Source of the DNA: JAKZVK01 sp965248255
Lineage (GTDB): Bacteria; Acidobacteriota; Terriglobia; Bryobacterales; UBA6623
Reading direction: 5' to 3'
DNA: 64,000 bases
Assembly: GCA_965248255.1 (NCBI GenBank)
Contig: CBDFIW010000004.1
Location: 186,001 to 250,000 of the forward strand
Positions 38,631-47,246 of the stretch are shown here, one piece after another; position 1 is the first letter of the stretch, and each line of letters opens with the position of its first letter. The notes below the pieces were generated by a model. The model was given only the letters and a program-made list of their open reading frames with translations, did not search any database and had not been told where the DNA came from. A program made the position numbers and the translations under genes.

Positions 38631-39356
38631 CTAGTTCAGCTCGGCGGCGACCTGGTTTGGCGCCGTGACGCCGGGCGGCAGCTCCATGATCCGGATGTTA
38701 CGGAAGTGGATTTTTGCGCCCTCGGATTCGAGGCAAAGGTAGCCCTTCTTGTGTGTCGAACGGCTGATGCCGTTGACGAATTTGCCGTTCACCGAGAGTT
38801 TGATGACACCATCGACGGCCACGACGTCGTAGGTGTTCCACTCGCCTCGCCCCCGGCAGCGGTTTTCGATCGACTTGCTGCGCCGGCCGCGGGGGTTGTC
38901 GGGTACTGTCTCGATACCATTGACGCCGAAGAGTTCGCCGTGGACATAGGCGATCGAGGGCATCTTACCATCTTGCAGGTTGCGGTTGACCCAGTCGAGC
39001 TCCAGCATCTGCACCTCAACTCCGTCAGGCAGGCGTTTCCCAGGCGCGGGCCGGGCGTTGCTCCATACGAACACGCCCGAGTTACCTCCCGGCTCGGTGT
39101 GCATCCATTCGATGTGCAGGATGAAGTTCTCGTATTGCCTGTCACTTCGCATCACGCCGATCGGTTGGCCCGAGCAGATCAACTCGCCGTCGCGGACCGA
39201 CCAAGTATCGGCGCTCGTATTGACGTTGACCCAACCGGTCAGGTCCTTGCCGTTGAAGAGTGATCGGAACTCGGGAAGTGGGAGGCCCTGGGTCGGATCA
39301 CTGCCGGCGAGTACGGCCAGTGCCGCCACCGCGAATACTGCTGGGAATCGTTTCAT
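38631..39356 (-). CDS. Exported DUF1080 protein (3-keto-disaccharide hydrolase-like), second paralogue
   Basis: 241 residues with signal peptide (RFPAVFAVAALAVLAGSDPTQG) and one DUF1080 domain from FRSLFNGKDLTGWVNVN to IHFRNIRIMELPPG. The motif GGNSGVFVWSN and the later YLCLESEGAKIHFRNIRI are typical. It is clearly divergent from the 9456-10103 protein, so not a recent duplicate. IS5 copy 3 ends 118 bp from its stop. Confidence 0.9.
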   Translation of the reverse strand: MKRFPAVFAVAALAVLAGSDPTQGLPLPEFRSLFNGKDLTGWVNVNTSADTWSVRDGELICSGQPIGVMRSDRQYENFILHIEWMHTEPGGNSGVFVWSNARPAPGKRLPDGVEVQMLELDWVNRNLQDGKMPSIAYVHGELFGVNGIETVPDNPRGRRSKSIENRCRGRGEWNTYDVVAVDGVIKLSVNGKFVNGISRSTHKKGYLCLESEGAKIHFRNIRIMELPPGVTAPNQVAAELN

Positions 39357-39545
39357 GGATGGTCGACCTCAGCGTTGGGAGTATCTTTGATGCCGGTTTT
39401 AGCACAGTCGTAGCGGCTTGCGCCGAAGGCCACTACCTCTCCCTCCTCGGCTCGGCTCGGCTTGCGCACGGATCTGGGGACTAGGCGTGGCCGAGGCCAG
39501 AACGATGTGAGATGATTCTCTTAGACGCGGCTACGGGTCAAGCGA

Positions 39546-40866
39546 ATGAACTGCGCCAACTGTGGAGGCAGGATCGAGGCGGGTGGGAAATTCTGTCGCC
39601 ATTGCGGCAGTCCGGTGGCTGCCGCGCCTGTAGAGCCCCCGCCTCCGACCCGGCTCGCGTCGACGCACCCGCTGCCCGGCGAAACGACCCGTTACTGCAT
39701 GACGTGCGGGGGCGCTGTCGCGGCAAACCAATCACGGTGTGACACCTGTGGGGCGGCGTTGGCGGCACCAGCCGCGAGCGGTCCTCCGAAAACCCGTCTC
39801 GCCGAACCGATCGAGGCCCGCTTTGAAGCTCTGGGATCGGCCCCGGCGGCGCGGACGCCTGTGAAAGCCGCGCCCGCCGGCCAGCCGCCGCGATCGAACC
39901 GCACATTCTATGAACTACTCGGCGTCGCGTTTCTGTTAATCGCGGGGGGGTATGCCGGATACCACTACCTGTCCGCTCCTCCGGTGCCCGAGACGCGCCG
40001 GGCAGAGCACGGCGAGATGGCCGCCGACCAGTCCGCGCCGGCACCTTCCGGAGGCTCATGGGAGGGTCGCGCAAGTGACGAATATGCGGCGCAGTCCCCG
40101 CCAGCTGCGGCCCTTGGACAGCAAGCGGGGGCCGCCGGTGCATCGGCCACGGATACCATGTCGGAGTCGACGGGGAGTGCCGCGGACCCGCGCGCCAGTG
40201 CGCCGGATCGTCCTGTTGAACCGCTGCGTGACACTCCCGCACCTCCTCCGACGCGCTATGCCAACCCGCCGCCGAAGACACCTCGAACTGCAACACTGGC
40301 CGCTGAAGCCCGAACACCGAGCGAGGCGGCGAGCAGTCCGCCTTCTCCATTCGCCGTCGAGTCCCCCCACACCTGCTGCACCGCCACGGTCTTCGGCACG
40401 GGTCGACCCGTTTCCGACACAGAGTTCCGCTGCAAGGACGGCGAACGCTCCACCTGAACGAGGCGGAAAGGTACTGCTGCCCGGCGGTCAAGCCTGGAAG
40501 GCGCCTTCAAAGAAGAGCGACCCTGCCGCACCCCGACAGCAGACGGCGAGTGCTTCCCCGCCCCCACGCCTTCAGCCGCGTCCTCCCGCCCCGGCGCCGC
40601 AACCTAAGAGCGAGGGCATCATTTACTGGACAGGGACGCTCAAGAAGAACCAGACAATTGTCATCGAGGGAACCGAAGCGACTGCCGGCTTCGCCGACGG
40701 AGACCTGCTACCGGGTAACGCCGTTGACGTACACATTCCGTCGCCGGCCGTTGCGCTGGTCGAGCGCCCGACGCCTCGCAACGGATGGAAGCGTGTTGCG
40801 TTTCGGTGTCTGCGGTCCACTAAACGGTCGGTGACCTTGAACATTCAGTGGCGAATGCTGCCGTAG
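39546..40866 (+). pseudogene. Double zinc-ribbon membrane protein with frameshift in Pro-rich linker
   Basis: N-terminus: two ribbons, CANCGGRIEAGGKFCRHCG and YCMTCGGAVAANQSRCDTCG. A membrane helix follows (FYELLGVAFLLIAGGYAGYHYL), then about 130 low-complexity Pro/Ala residues and a C-terminal beta domain (EGIIYWTGTLKKNQTIVIEG...VTLNIQWRML). The two halves lie in different frames. The break is at a run of 6 C near 40371-40376; with 5 C the linker reads straight through. Otherwise the gene is undamaged, so this could be recent, phase-variable or an error. The gene on its own has no assigned role. Confidence 0.8.
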
Positions 40867-40986
40867 CCGTGTAAAGGTCCTTCACGTCGAGTGTCGGGGG
40901 CCCCGAACGCAGGGGCGGCGTTCGAAGCCTTCGACCAGTCGGCCGGCGTGTTGACCCCTCACTTTCGTTGGGACTTGGCTTCTTCC

Positions 40987-41697
40987 TTACAACTTCTCGC
41001 GCGGGGCTGGCGACACCGGTTTGCGGGCAACGACACAGAATCGTCGAAACGGCCCAGGCCACCAGTCGTCGATCTGCTGTTCGATCTCGAAACCAGCCAC
41101 CGCGAGTTCTTTGGCTACCAGCGCCCGCGATACACCGTGCCCTCCGCGGTCTTCGGGGACGCCTTCGGGATGAGTCATCCAGAACCACAACAGGTAAGGC
41201 TCGAAGTCGATCACGACGATCGCGCCACCCGGCTTGAGCGAGTCATAAAGGCTGCGGTTGAGCGGCTGGGGATCGGTGAAGTGGTGGTAGACCTTCGACA
41301 TGAAGATCGCGTCGCAGCATTCAGCAGGTAGGTTGGCCTCGGTCTTTCCGGCTTCCTTGACTGTGACCTGAACGAGGCCGGCCCCCTGTATCGCCTCGCG
41401 GATCTGATCCAAGCGTTTCGGGTTCAACTCCGTGGCATAGATCGCGGAGTCGCCGCCCAATGTTTCGGCCAAATGGATCGTCATCGCGCCGGCGCCGGCG
41501 CCAATCTCGGCTACTGCCATGCCGGGAGTCAGTGCCAGCACGTCCACAAGGCGATCGACTTCGGCCTTGGGATCGCCCCTCGGAAGTGTGCGGTGGAGGA
41601 GGTAGCCTCCGAGCGCGAGAAGCAGGGTTAGGGTGAGCGCCCGTTTGAGCCAGCGGGGGCGAGGGGGTGGTGGGATTTCGCTTTGCGGATGTGACAT
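40987..41697 (-). CDS. Membrane-anchored class I SAM-dependent methyltransferase
   Basis: 236 residues. N-terminal membrane helix (ALTLTLLLALGGYLLHRTL), then a Rossmann methyltransferase: VAEIGAGAGAMTIHLAETLG (motif I), YATELNP (acidic loop), DAIFMSKVYHHFTDP (motif IV region) and LKPGGAIVVIDF (motif VI). Substrate unknown. It lies 10 bp after the PVC-type cytochrome gene and probably shares its transcript. Confidence 0.88.
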   Translation of the reverse strand: MSHPQSEIPPPPRPRWLKRALTLTLLLALGGYLLHRTLPRGDPKAEVDRLVDVLALTPGMAVAEIGAGAGAMTIHLAETLGGDSAIYATELNPKRLDQIREAIQGAGLVQVTVKEAGKTEANLPAECCDAIFMSKVYHHFTDPQPLNRSLYDSLKPGGAIVVIDFEPYLLWFWMTHPEGVPEDRGGHGVSRALVAKELAVAGFEIEQQIDDWWPGPFRRFCVVARKPVSPAPREKL

Positions 41698-41707
41698 GGG
41701 GAAGGCC

Positions 41708-44700
41708 TTACCGCACTGTCTTGATATAGCGGATCAGGTCGGCCATCTGCTCGACGGTGATCTCACTGTCGAGGTCGTCGGGCATCGATGACAGTTCGGT
41801 GGCGTACATCCTCTCGATCTGGTCGCGGGGGACGACGTCCTCTTCCCCGCCCTCGCGGCGCAGCGTGATCGATGTGGGTGTCTGCGACCCGAGGACGCCA
41901 TCGAGTGTGCGCCCGTCGGCGGTCTCCACGACGTAGGACTCGTACTCGGGCTCGATCGCGCGGCTGGGCGAGAGGATGTCGCCGAGAATAGACTGCGCCG
42001 GGCGGCTGCGCACCGTGGCCAGATCGGGGCCAACCTCTTTGCCGATCCCGTTGAGCAGATGGCACTTGGAACATTGCTCTTCGAAAATGACTTTCCCGCG
42101 GGACTCATCGCCGTCCATGTCAAGTGCGGCCTGGTAGCGCTCGAGCACGTCCGCGCGCTCGGCCGCGGGCCGCTCGATCAGCGCACGGGCGCGCTCACGC
42201 AGCTCGGTGTCTTGATGCATGATCAGACGATGGCGAACGCGCTGGGGCAAGGTCCACGCTTGGATGTCGCCCCGATCGAGAGCGTCCACGAGCATCTCGA
42301 GCCGCTCGTCGTCGCGGGCCATGCCCTCGCCGGCCGCGGCGCGAACCGCGCCGGTGAAGTTGCGCCAGCTCTCAAGCAGAAACGATGGTACGTGAGGCTC
42401 GTCGATCTTCCCAAGAGCGCGAACCGCTTCGGCCTGCACGCCGTCAGGAACACCCGGTGCAACGAGGCTCGCGAGAAGCGCTTCGTGCGGACGCGGATCG
42501 CCGAGGCCAAGAAGGCGGATGCAGTCGGCGCGCCGTTCAGGATCCGTCCCCGCGTCGTTGGCTCGTTTTGCCGCCTTGGCGATGGCCGCGTCGAGGTCGG
42601 CGTTCGGTTCGAGGCCACCGACAGACAACACGTCTAGCGCCGAGTTGCGCAGCGAGCCGTGCTCGCTGTCGAACAAGCCCAGTACCAACCTTTGGAGACT
42701 GGCGTCAAAACCGTTGCTTCGCTGCGACAGTCCTCGCGCCAGGCCCTTGAGGCTCGCCTCGCGCCACCACGTCGTCTTGTCGCCACGCGCCTTAGCAATC
42801 TCAGATAAGAGGATCTTGAGATCCGCGACATCTCCTTTTGCGGCAATCATGCCGGCGATCCTCTCAAAAAACAGCGCCTTGGCCGGCGACGTACCGGCAA
42901 CCAAACCCCTGCGGGCCATCGCGCGTCGGAACAGCACATCCGGCTCCACCGACTTCCAACTGAGCGCGGCTACCTGCATCCAAGAGTCTTCGATGTCCTC
43001 CAACAGCAGCCGGTCGCGCGCCTCACGCGCTCGCGGTGAATCGACCTCCCCGAGCGTCGCCACTACCTGGAACCGTACTCTCGGATTAGGATCGTTCGCC
43101 ATGCTGAGAAGCCTCTCGATCAACAAGGGCGCCGACGACAACTGCGCCTCCGCCAGAACGACGGCGGTCTCTCGTACGCCGGCTTCCGGGTCGTCGAGTG
43201 CCAAGGAAATCAGCGCGGGATCGAGGCGGTCCAAGCCGTGCAGGGTCCATAGCGCATGCAGACGACCCTCCGGGGAGACGCTCTCTTCGACCAGCATCGT
43301 CAACTCGGCGACCGAACCGACACTGTTCCGATCGAGCAGCAACCGCTGGGCCGTGCGGCGCCACCAGATGTTCGGGTCGGCGAGGAGCTGCACGAGTTCC
43401 CTGTCGGACCGCTCGTCGAGCTGAAAGCGCTTGACCGGCGGCAACCCGTCTTCGGGCACGATGCGGTAGATGCGTCCGTGGCCGCTTCCGTCGTAGAGTT
43501 CCTCGGATTCGTACGTCTCGGCCGACGTCCATTCTGGATGCTCGATCACTTCGCGGTAGTAGTCGAGCAAGTAGAGAGCGCCGTCGGGCCCGACGTAGAG
43601 GTTGACGGGCCGAAACCAGCGGTCGGTCGAGGCGAGAAACTCCCGTTCCTCATGGGCGCGCCGTGCGGTGAAGGTCGCGCCGCGGGGCTCCCACACGTCG
43701 CGATGAACGAGGTTATGGACCGGCTCTGCGACGAACGAAACGTGCTCGAACCCCGGCGGGAACTTGCCGCCCAAGTACAGCGTAAGTCCGCAGGCCGAGG
43801 TGAACCGGCCGACGTTCGACAGGATTTCAAAACGCGGCCGGACCGTGATGGGAAACACTTCGGCTGCGTTGCCGTGATCGGACACGTTTTGCCAGGGCCG
43901 CGGAATTTGCAGGTGCGGATTCCGCGAGAGGTAACGTGGCGCGACGACCTCGTGTTGCGCGTGGTTTGAGTTGTTGTGAACAAAAATACGCCCCCAGCGA
44001 TCAAACGCCAGCCCGAACTGCGAGCGGTTCGCCAGGAACTCGATTCCCCACGTGTCCGGCCGAAACCTGAGGCTGGCTTGCTCGATCGGCAGGCGAGGCG
44101 ACTCGGCGTGTGCGGGGTAGTGGATCTCGGTGCCGGGCTTGTTGAACTTGTCGCCGAAGACGGTCGAGCTGCCGTAGCCCTCATGCGCCAGGTAGATCCA
44201 ATTGTCGAGACCGTAGTAGGGACTGCTAACGGTGTGTTGCGGATTGTTGAACGGGAAGCCGGCAAGCATGACCTCTCGAGTATCGGCGCGTCCGTCTCCG
44301 TCTTCATCCTTGAAGTACCAGACGTTCGGCGGATCAGTAACGAGGATCCCCTTCTTCCAAGCCATGACGCCGGTGGGCATGGTGAGCCGGTCGACGAAAG
44401 TCGTGCTACGGTCAGGACGACCGTCACCGTCGGTGTCCTCGAGCAGTTTGACCTTGCCGACGGCACCCTCGGTGTTGAGAGGGTAGCCCGAGTTCTCGAC
44501 GACGTAAATGCGGCCTGCTTCGTCAACCTCCATAGCTACGGGATCGGCCACGTCAGGCTCAGAGGCGAAAAGCTCGATCCGAAAGCCGTCTTCGATTTGA
44601 AAGGTTTCGAGGGCTTCGTGGGGCGGATACGGCGGCCGGGCGGTTTGGCAGCCGGCCAGCAGGGTCAAGAACAGAGCTGCTAGGCCGCGGTCGCGAGTCC

Positions 44701-44761
44701 GCGTGTGCGCTCGGCGGCCCGGGCTCTCACGGACATGGTTCTGTTTGGTCGCTTGTGACAA
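41708..44761 (-). CDS. PVC-type propeller/HEAT/c-type cytochrome lipoprotein
   Basis: About 1017 residues. Lipobox ALFLTLLAGC, then a membrane-bound-dehydrogenase-type beta-propeller (FRIELFASEPDVADPVAMEVDEAGRIYVVENSGYP, DTDGDGRPDRSTTFVD, LYVGPDGALYLLDYYREVIEHPEW), HEAT-like repeats over about 470-830, and a C-terminal cytochrome c domain with heme site CSKCH and closing MTVEQMADLIRYIK-like SEITVEQMADLIRYIKT. Such proteins are abundant in Planctomycetota, Verrucomicrobiota and Acidobacteriota and are thought to oxidise sugars. No ATG suits the start: the TTG at 44761 inside the pncA end gives a plausible leader; the frame is open to 44845. Confidence 0.9.
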   Translation of the reverse strand: MSQATKQNHVRESPGRRAHTRTRDRGLAALFLTLLAGCQTARPPYPPHEALETFQIEDGFRIELFASEPDVADPVAMEVDEAGRIYVVENSGYPLNTEGAVGKVKLLEDTDGDGRPDRSTTFVDRLTMPTGVMAWKKGILVTDPPNVWYFKDEDGDGRADTREVMLAGFPFNNPQHTVSSPYYGLDNWIYLAHEGYGSSTVFGDKFNKPGTEIHYPAHAESPRLPIEQASLRFRPDTWGIEFLANRSQFGLAFDRWGRIFVHNNSNHAQHEVVAPRYLSRNPHLQIPRPWQNVSDHGNAAEVFPITVRPRFEILSNVGRFTSACGLTLYLGGKFPPGFEHVSFVAEPVHNLVHRDVWEPRGATFTARRAHEEREFLASTDRWFRPVNLYVGPDGALYLLDYYREVIEHPEWTSAETYESEELYDGSGHGRIYRIVPEDGLPPVKRFQLDERSDRELVQLLADPNIWWRRTAQRLLLDRNSVGSVAELTMLVEESVSPEGRLHALWTLHGLDRLDPALISLALDDPEAGVRETAVVLAEAQLSSAPLLIERLLSMANDPNPRVRFQVVATLGEVDSPRAREARDRLLLEDIEDSWMQVAALSWKSVEPDVLFRRAMARRGLVAGTSPAKALFFERIAGMIAAKGDVADLKILLSEIAKARGDKTTWWREASLKGLARGLSQRSNGFDASLQRLVLGLFDSEHGSLRNSALDVLSVGGLEPNADLDAAIAKAAKRANDAGTDPERRADCIRLLGLGDPRPHEALLASLVAPGVPDGVQAEAVRALGKIDEPHVPSFLLESWRNFTGAVRAAAGEGMARDDERLEMLVDALDRGDIQAWTLPQRVRHRLIMHQDTELRERARALIERPAAERADVLERYQAALDMDGDESRGKVIFEEQCSKCHLLNGIGKEVGPDLATVRSRPAQSILGDILSPSRAIEPEYESYVVETADGRTLDGVLGSQTPTSITLRREGGEEDVVPRDQIERMYATELSSMPDDLDSEITVEQMADLIRYIKTVR

Positions 44762-45350
44762 TCTGCACTCCAGCCGCTCGCATGTCCGCCATCGCTCTCT
44801 CGACGTCCCCGGCCTGCAAGTCGATCCCACGACAACCATCCTCAATCAGATGCACCTTGAATCCGCACTCGATCGCATCGAGGGCGCTGAACTTCACGCA
44901 GTAGTCGGTTGCCAAACCCAACAGATAGACCTCGGTGACCTCCTTCTCCCTGAGGTACTCGACCATGCCGGTGGACTTGCGGTGTGCGTTGTCGAAGAAC
45001 GTGCTGTAACTGTCTAGCCCCAAGTCCGTGCCTTTATAGAAGATCTTCGCGAACGAGCTGGCCGTCAGGTCGCGGTGAAACGCGGCACCTTGGGTCCCTT
45101 CGACGCAGTGGTCCGGCCACAGGATCTGATTGAGCCCGTTCAGATCGACGACATCCCCCGGCTTTTTCCCCGGATGCTGCGAGGCGAAGCTGCCATGGCC
45201 GGCCGGGTGCCGGTCCTGCGACGCAACGGCCAAGCCGAAATTTCGCATCACGCGGTTGGCGAGCGGTACGACGGCGTCCCCATCGGGAACGGCCAGCGCC
45301 CCACCCGGCATGAAGTCGTTCTGCAAATCGACGACGATCAACGCGCGCAC
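44727..45350 (-). CDS. pncA: Nicotinamidase
   Basis: 207-residue isochorismatase-fold enzyme that deamidates nicotinamide for NAD salvage. Catalytic Asp8 (VVDLQNDF), Lys106 (IFYKGT) and Cys151 (LATDYCVKF) are present, with metal ligands in ASQDRHPAGHGSF. Its 3' end overlaps the start region of the cytochrome lipoprotein gene by about 35 bp. Confidence 0.95.
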   Translation of the reverse strand: MRALIVVDLQNDFMPGGALAVPDGDAVVPLANRVMRNFGLAVASQDRHPAGHGSFASQHPGKKPGDVVDLNGLNQILWPDHCVEGTQGAAFHRDLTASSFAKIFYKGTDLGLDSYSTFFDNAHRKSTGMVEYLREKEVTEVYLLGLATDYCVKFSALDAIECGFKVHLIEDGCRGIDLQAGDVERAMADMRAAGVQIVTSDQTEPCP

Positions 45351-45544
45351 GGCTGCTCGGTCCCCCGTCCTCTTAGCACGCCGTGACTTCCTTCAGCTTG
45401 GCGAAGAAGGCCCGCTTGCACGGAGTGACGAACCCCAATTGACCGGCGGACATTGATGGCGAATTGTCGGAGCAGTGGGCACCACATAGCGCATCATTGT
45501 ATAGCGTGGTGGACGGCCCGCGTTGCGCGGCGACCGGTTCATCG

Positions 45545-46891
45545 TCAAGGCGCGCGAGCCCGAGGCACGCGGCCCCGCGGGGGTTCCACCAAGACTCCCG
45601 TGATCGATTCCGCGACAAAGCTGGAGAGCACTGTCTGGCCCCCGATCGTGTAGTGGCAGCAGGTGTCCTTGTACACGGGCGCCCGGATGCGGTCGAAAAT
45701 CCCGGTGCCGTCGACCACCTCGACACCCTCGCTTCTCAGACTGCTCAATTGCTCGATCAGGGCAGGGTAACCGATCTCAACGGCTTTTTCGTACGGGCTC
45801 TTCGGATCGAACGCGATCGCGCGCTCCTCATGGCCGTACGTTCTGCCCGTCTTGAAGTACTGGTTTGGCTGGAGCACGTGAACATACGGAATGCCGTGAC
45901 TTGCAAGCAATCGGTGCATCAGAACCGATGAGGTCGCTCAGTGGCGGGCGACCTCCGTCGCGTACTGCTCATCCGGGACGACGGCGTCCCGACTGTAGTA
46001 GTGGTACACGCTCGATTCCGGCCGCGCGTTCCTGCCCGTGCTGATCTGGTCGACCTCCACGGTCATCTTCCGGATGCGGCGCCTCTGGATCAAAGCGTAT
46101 GTCGACGCCAACATGTAGACCGACGCGAGCCGCGCTTTCCGCCGAACGCTGTTTGCTCGCACAAGCGCCCTTTTCGTGCTCGCCATGTTTAGGAACAAAG
46201 CCAGTAGTCTCTCCGACAGGCGATTGTCCCCGATCGACGTCAACGGGCTGACATGCTGGACGCTGGGCATCGTCAAGTCAATTTGACGCTTGTTGTTCAA
46301 GTACGACAGTGCGACCTCATTGAATCCGTCGATGTTGACCACGAGATCGAACTGCTGCCCGATGGACAGCATGTAACTGAGAATGAGCAGCTGTTGGGGC
46401 TGCTTGTATCCACCGGCGGCGAACGAAAGGAATATCGGTTCCGCATCTTCGTATCCCGGCATACGCTTCAGATGCTCACCGAACTCTGCCTGCTGTATCA
46501 CGAAGATGGAATAGTTCGACGCCACGGACCCGCCGAAGACTCCGACAACGAATTCATCGTCATGTTCGCTCGTGTACGGATACTCGTGGGGCGAGACGAA
46601 TCCGAACTGGTTGCAAGAAAATCCGGGTCGGGAATCCGGGTGGGGTAGTTGAATGTAACCGAAGAAGGGGTGAAGTCGCTCTACCACGGTTTCGTGCAAT
46701 CTACCCTGAGCGGTGCCGGGATCGGCGTCCGGCTTTACCGCCAGTGGCTGCCGGACATAGAAAATCTCGCCTTTCCGAAAATAGACGTAGATCAGGCACG
46801 CGATTTCGAACAGGACGCACACAAGCAACAAATTGACCGCTATCAATCGTACGGTAAACCGTCGGCGTCGAGTTCCTGCCGTTGGGTTCAT
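45545..46891 (-). pseudogene. SGNH-like membrane-anchored hydrolase interrupted by an in-frame TGA
   Basis: Start ATG at 46891. Membrane anchor (LIAVNLLLVCVLFEIACLIYVYF), then HPFFGYIQLPHPDS, VVGVFGGSVASNYSIFV (the GGS nucleophile block of SGNH hydrolases), LSFAAGGYKQPQQLLILSYML and VVNIDGFNEVALSYLNN. The frame stops at TGA (45938-45940) right after EQYATEVARH. The same frame then continues ATSSVLMHRLLASHGIPYVHVLQPNQYFKTG to 45545, the natural second half. A TGG to TGA change would explain it, since related proteins have Trp there. Probably an acyl- or acetyl-esterase of polysaccharide type when intact. Confidence 0.82.
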
Positions 46892-46916
46892 CTGATAAAT
46901 AGTAGCAATTCGCGGT

Positions 46917-47093
46917 AAAAAACGAATTGTGCCGGGCCTGATTCTCCGAGTAGCCCTCGGGGCCGCCGCCCTGCAGGTTGATCGTGAAAGCCGGCAGACC
47001 GGGGCGTTTCCAGACCGGCATGGCGGCGACGAACTCGCCCGCATAGCGAACACGGTCCCAGCGTCCGGTGTCGCGGTAGGCCCAACGATTGCG
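46917..47093 (-). pseudogene. Short remnant of a glycoside-hydrolase-like gene
   Basis: About 59 residues, RNRWAYRDTGRWDRVRYAGEFVAAMPVWKRPGLPAFTINLQGGGPEGYSENQARHNSFF, resemble the start of a large exported hydrolase-like family (pattern W-x-Y-x-DTGRWD...INLQGG-x-P-x-GYS). Homology ends at 46917, just before the SGNH-like gene, and fades upstream of 47093. No start or stop of its own. Confidence 0.55.
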
Positions 47094-47246
47094 CGTCTCC
47101 CGGTCGCTTGGGTGGGAGCGGCGAAGGCCGCAGGTCTCTTCGAGCCCAACGCCACGTGGGTGCGAGGAGAGGCGTGTGCCCTGGGTTCGTCGAGGGATGC
47201 GGGCGGTGGGGTCAGGCAACCGTGTATCCACGGCATAAAGACGACG

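Noticed and set aside
45938..45940. TGA as a selenocysteine codon
   Set aside because: Relatives are expected to have Trp, not Cys, there; no stem-loop was evident and the SelA-like protein at 20836-22050 is an exported non-SelA family member.
46929..47246. 5' extension of the TPR-barrel frame
   Set aside because: No signal or homology in this part; it overlaps the minus-strand hydrolase fossil, so the true start is placed at or after 47247.
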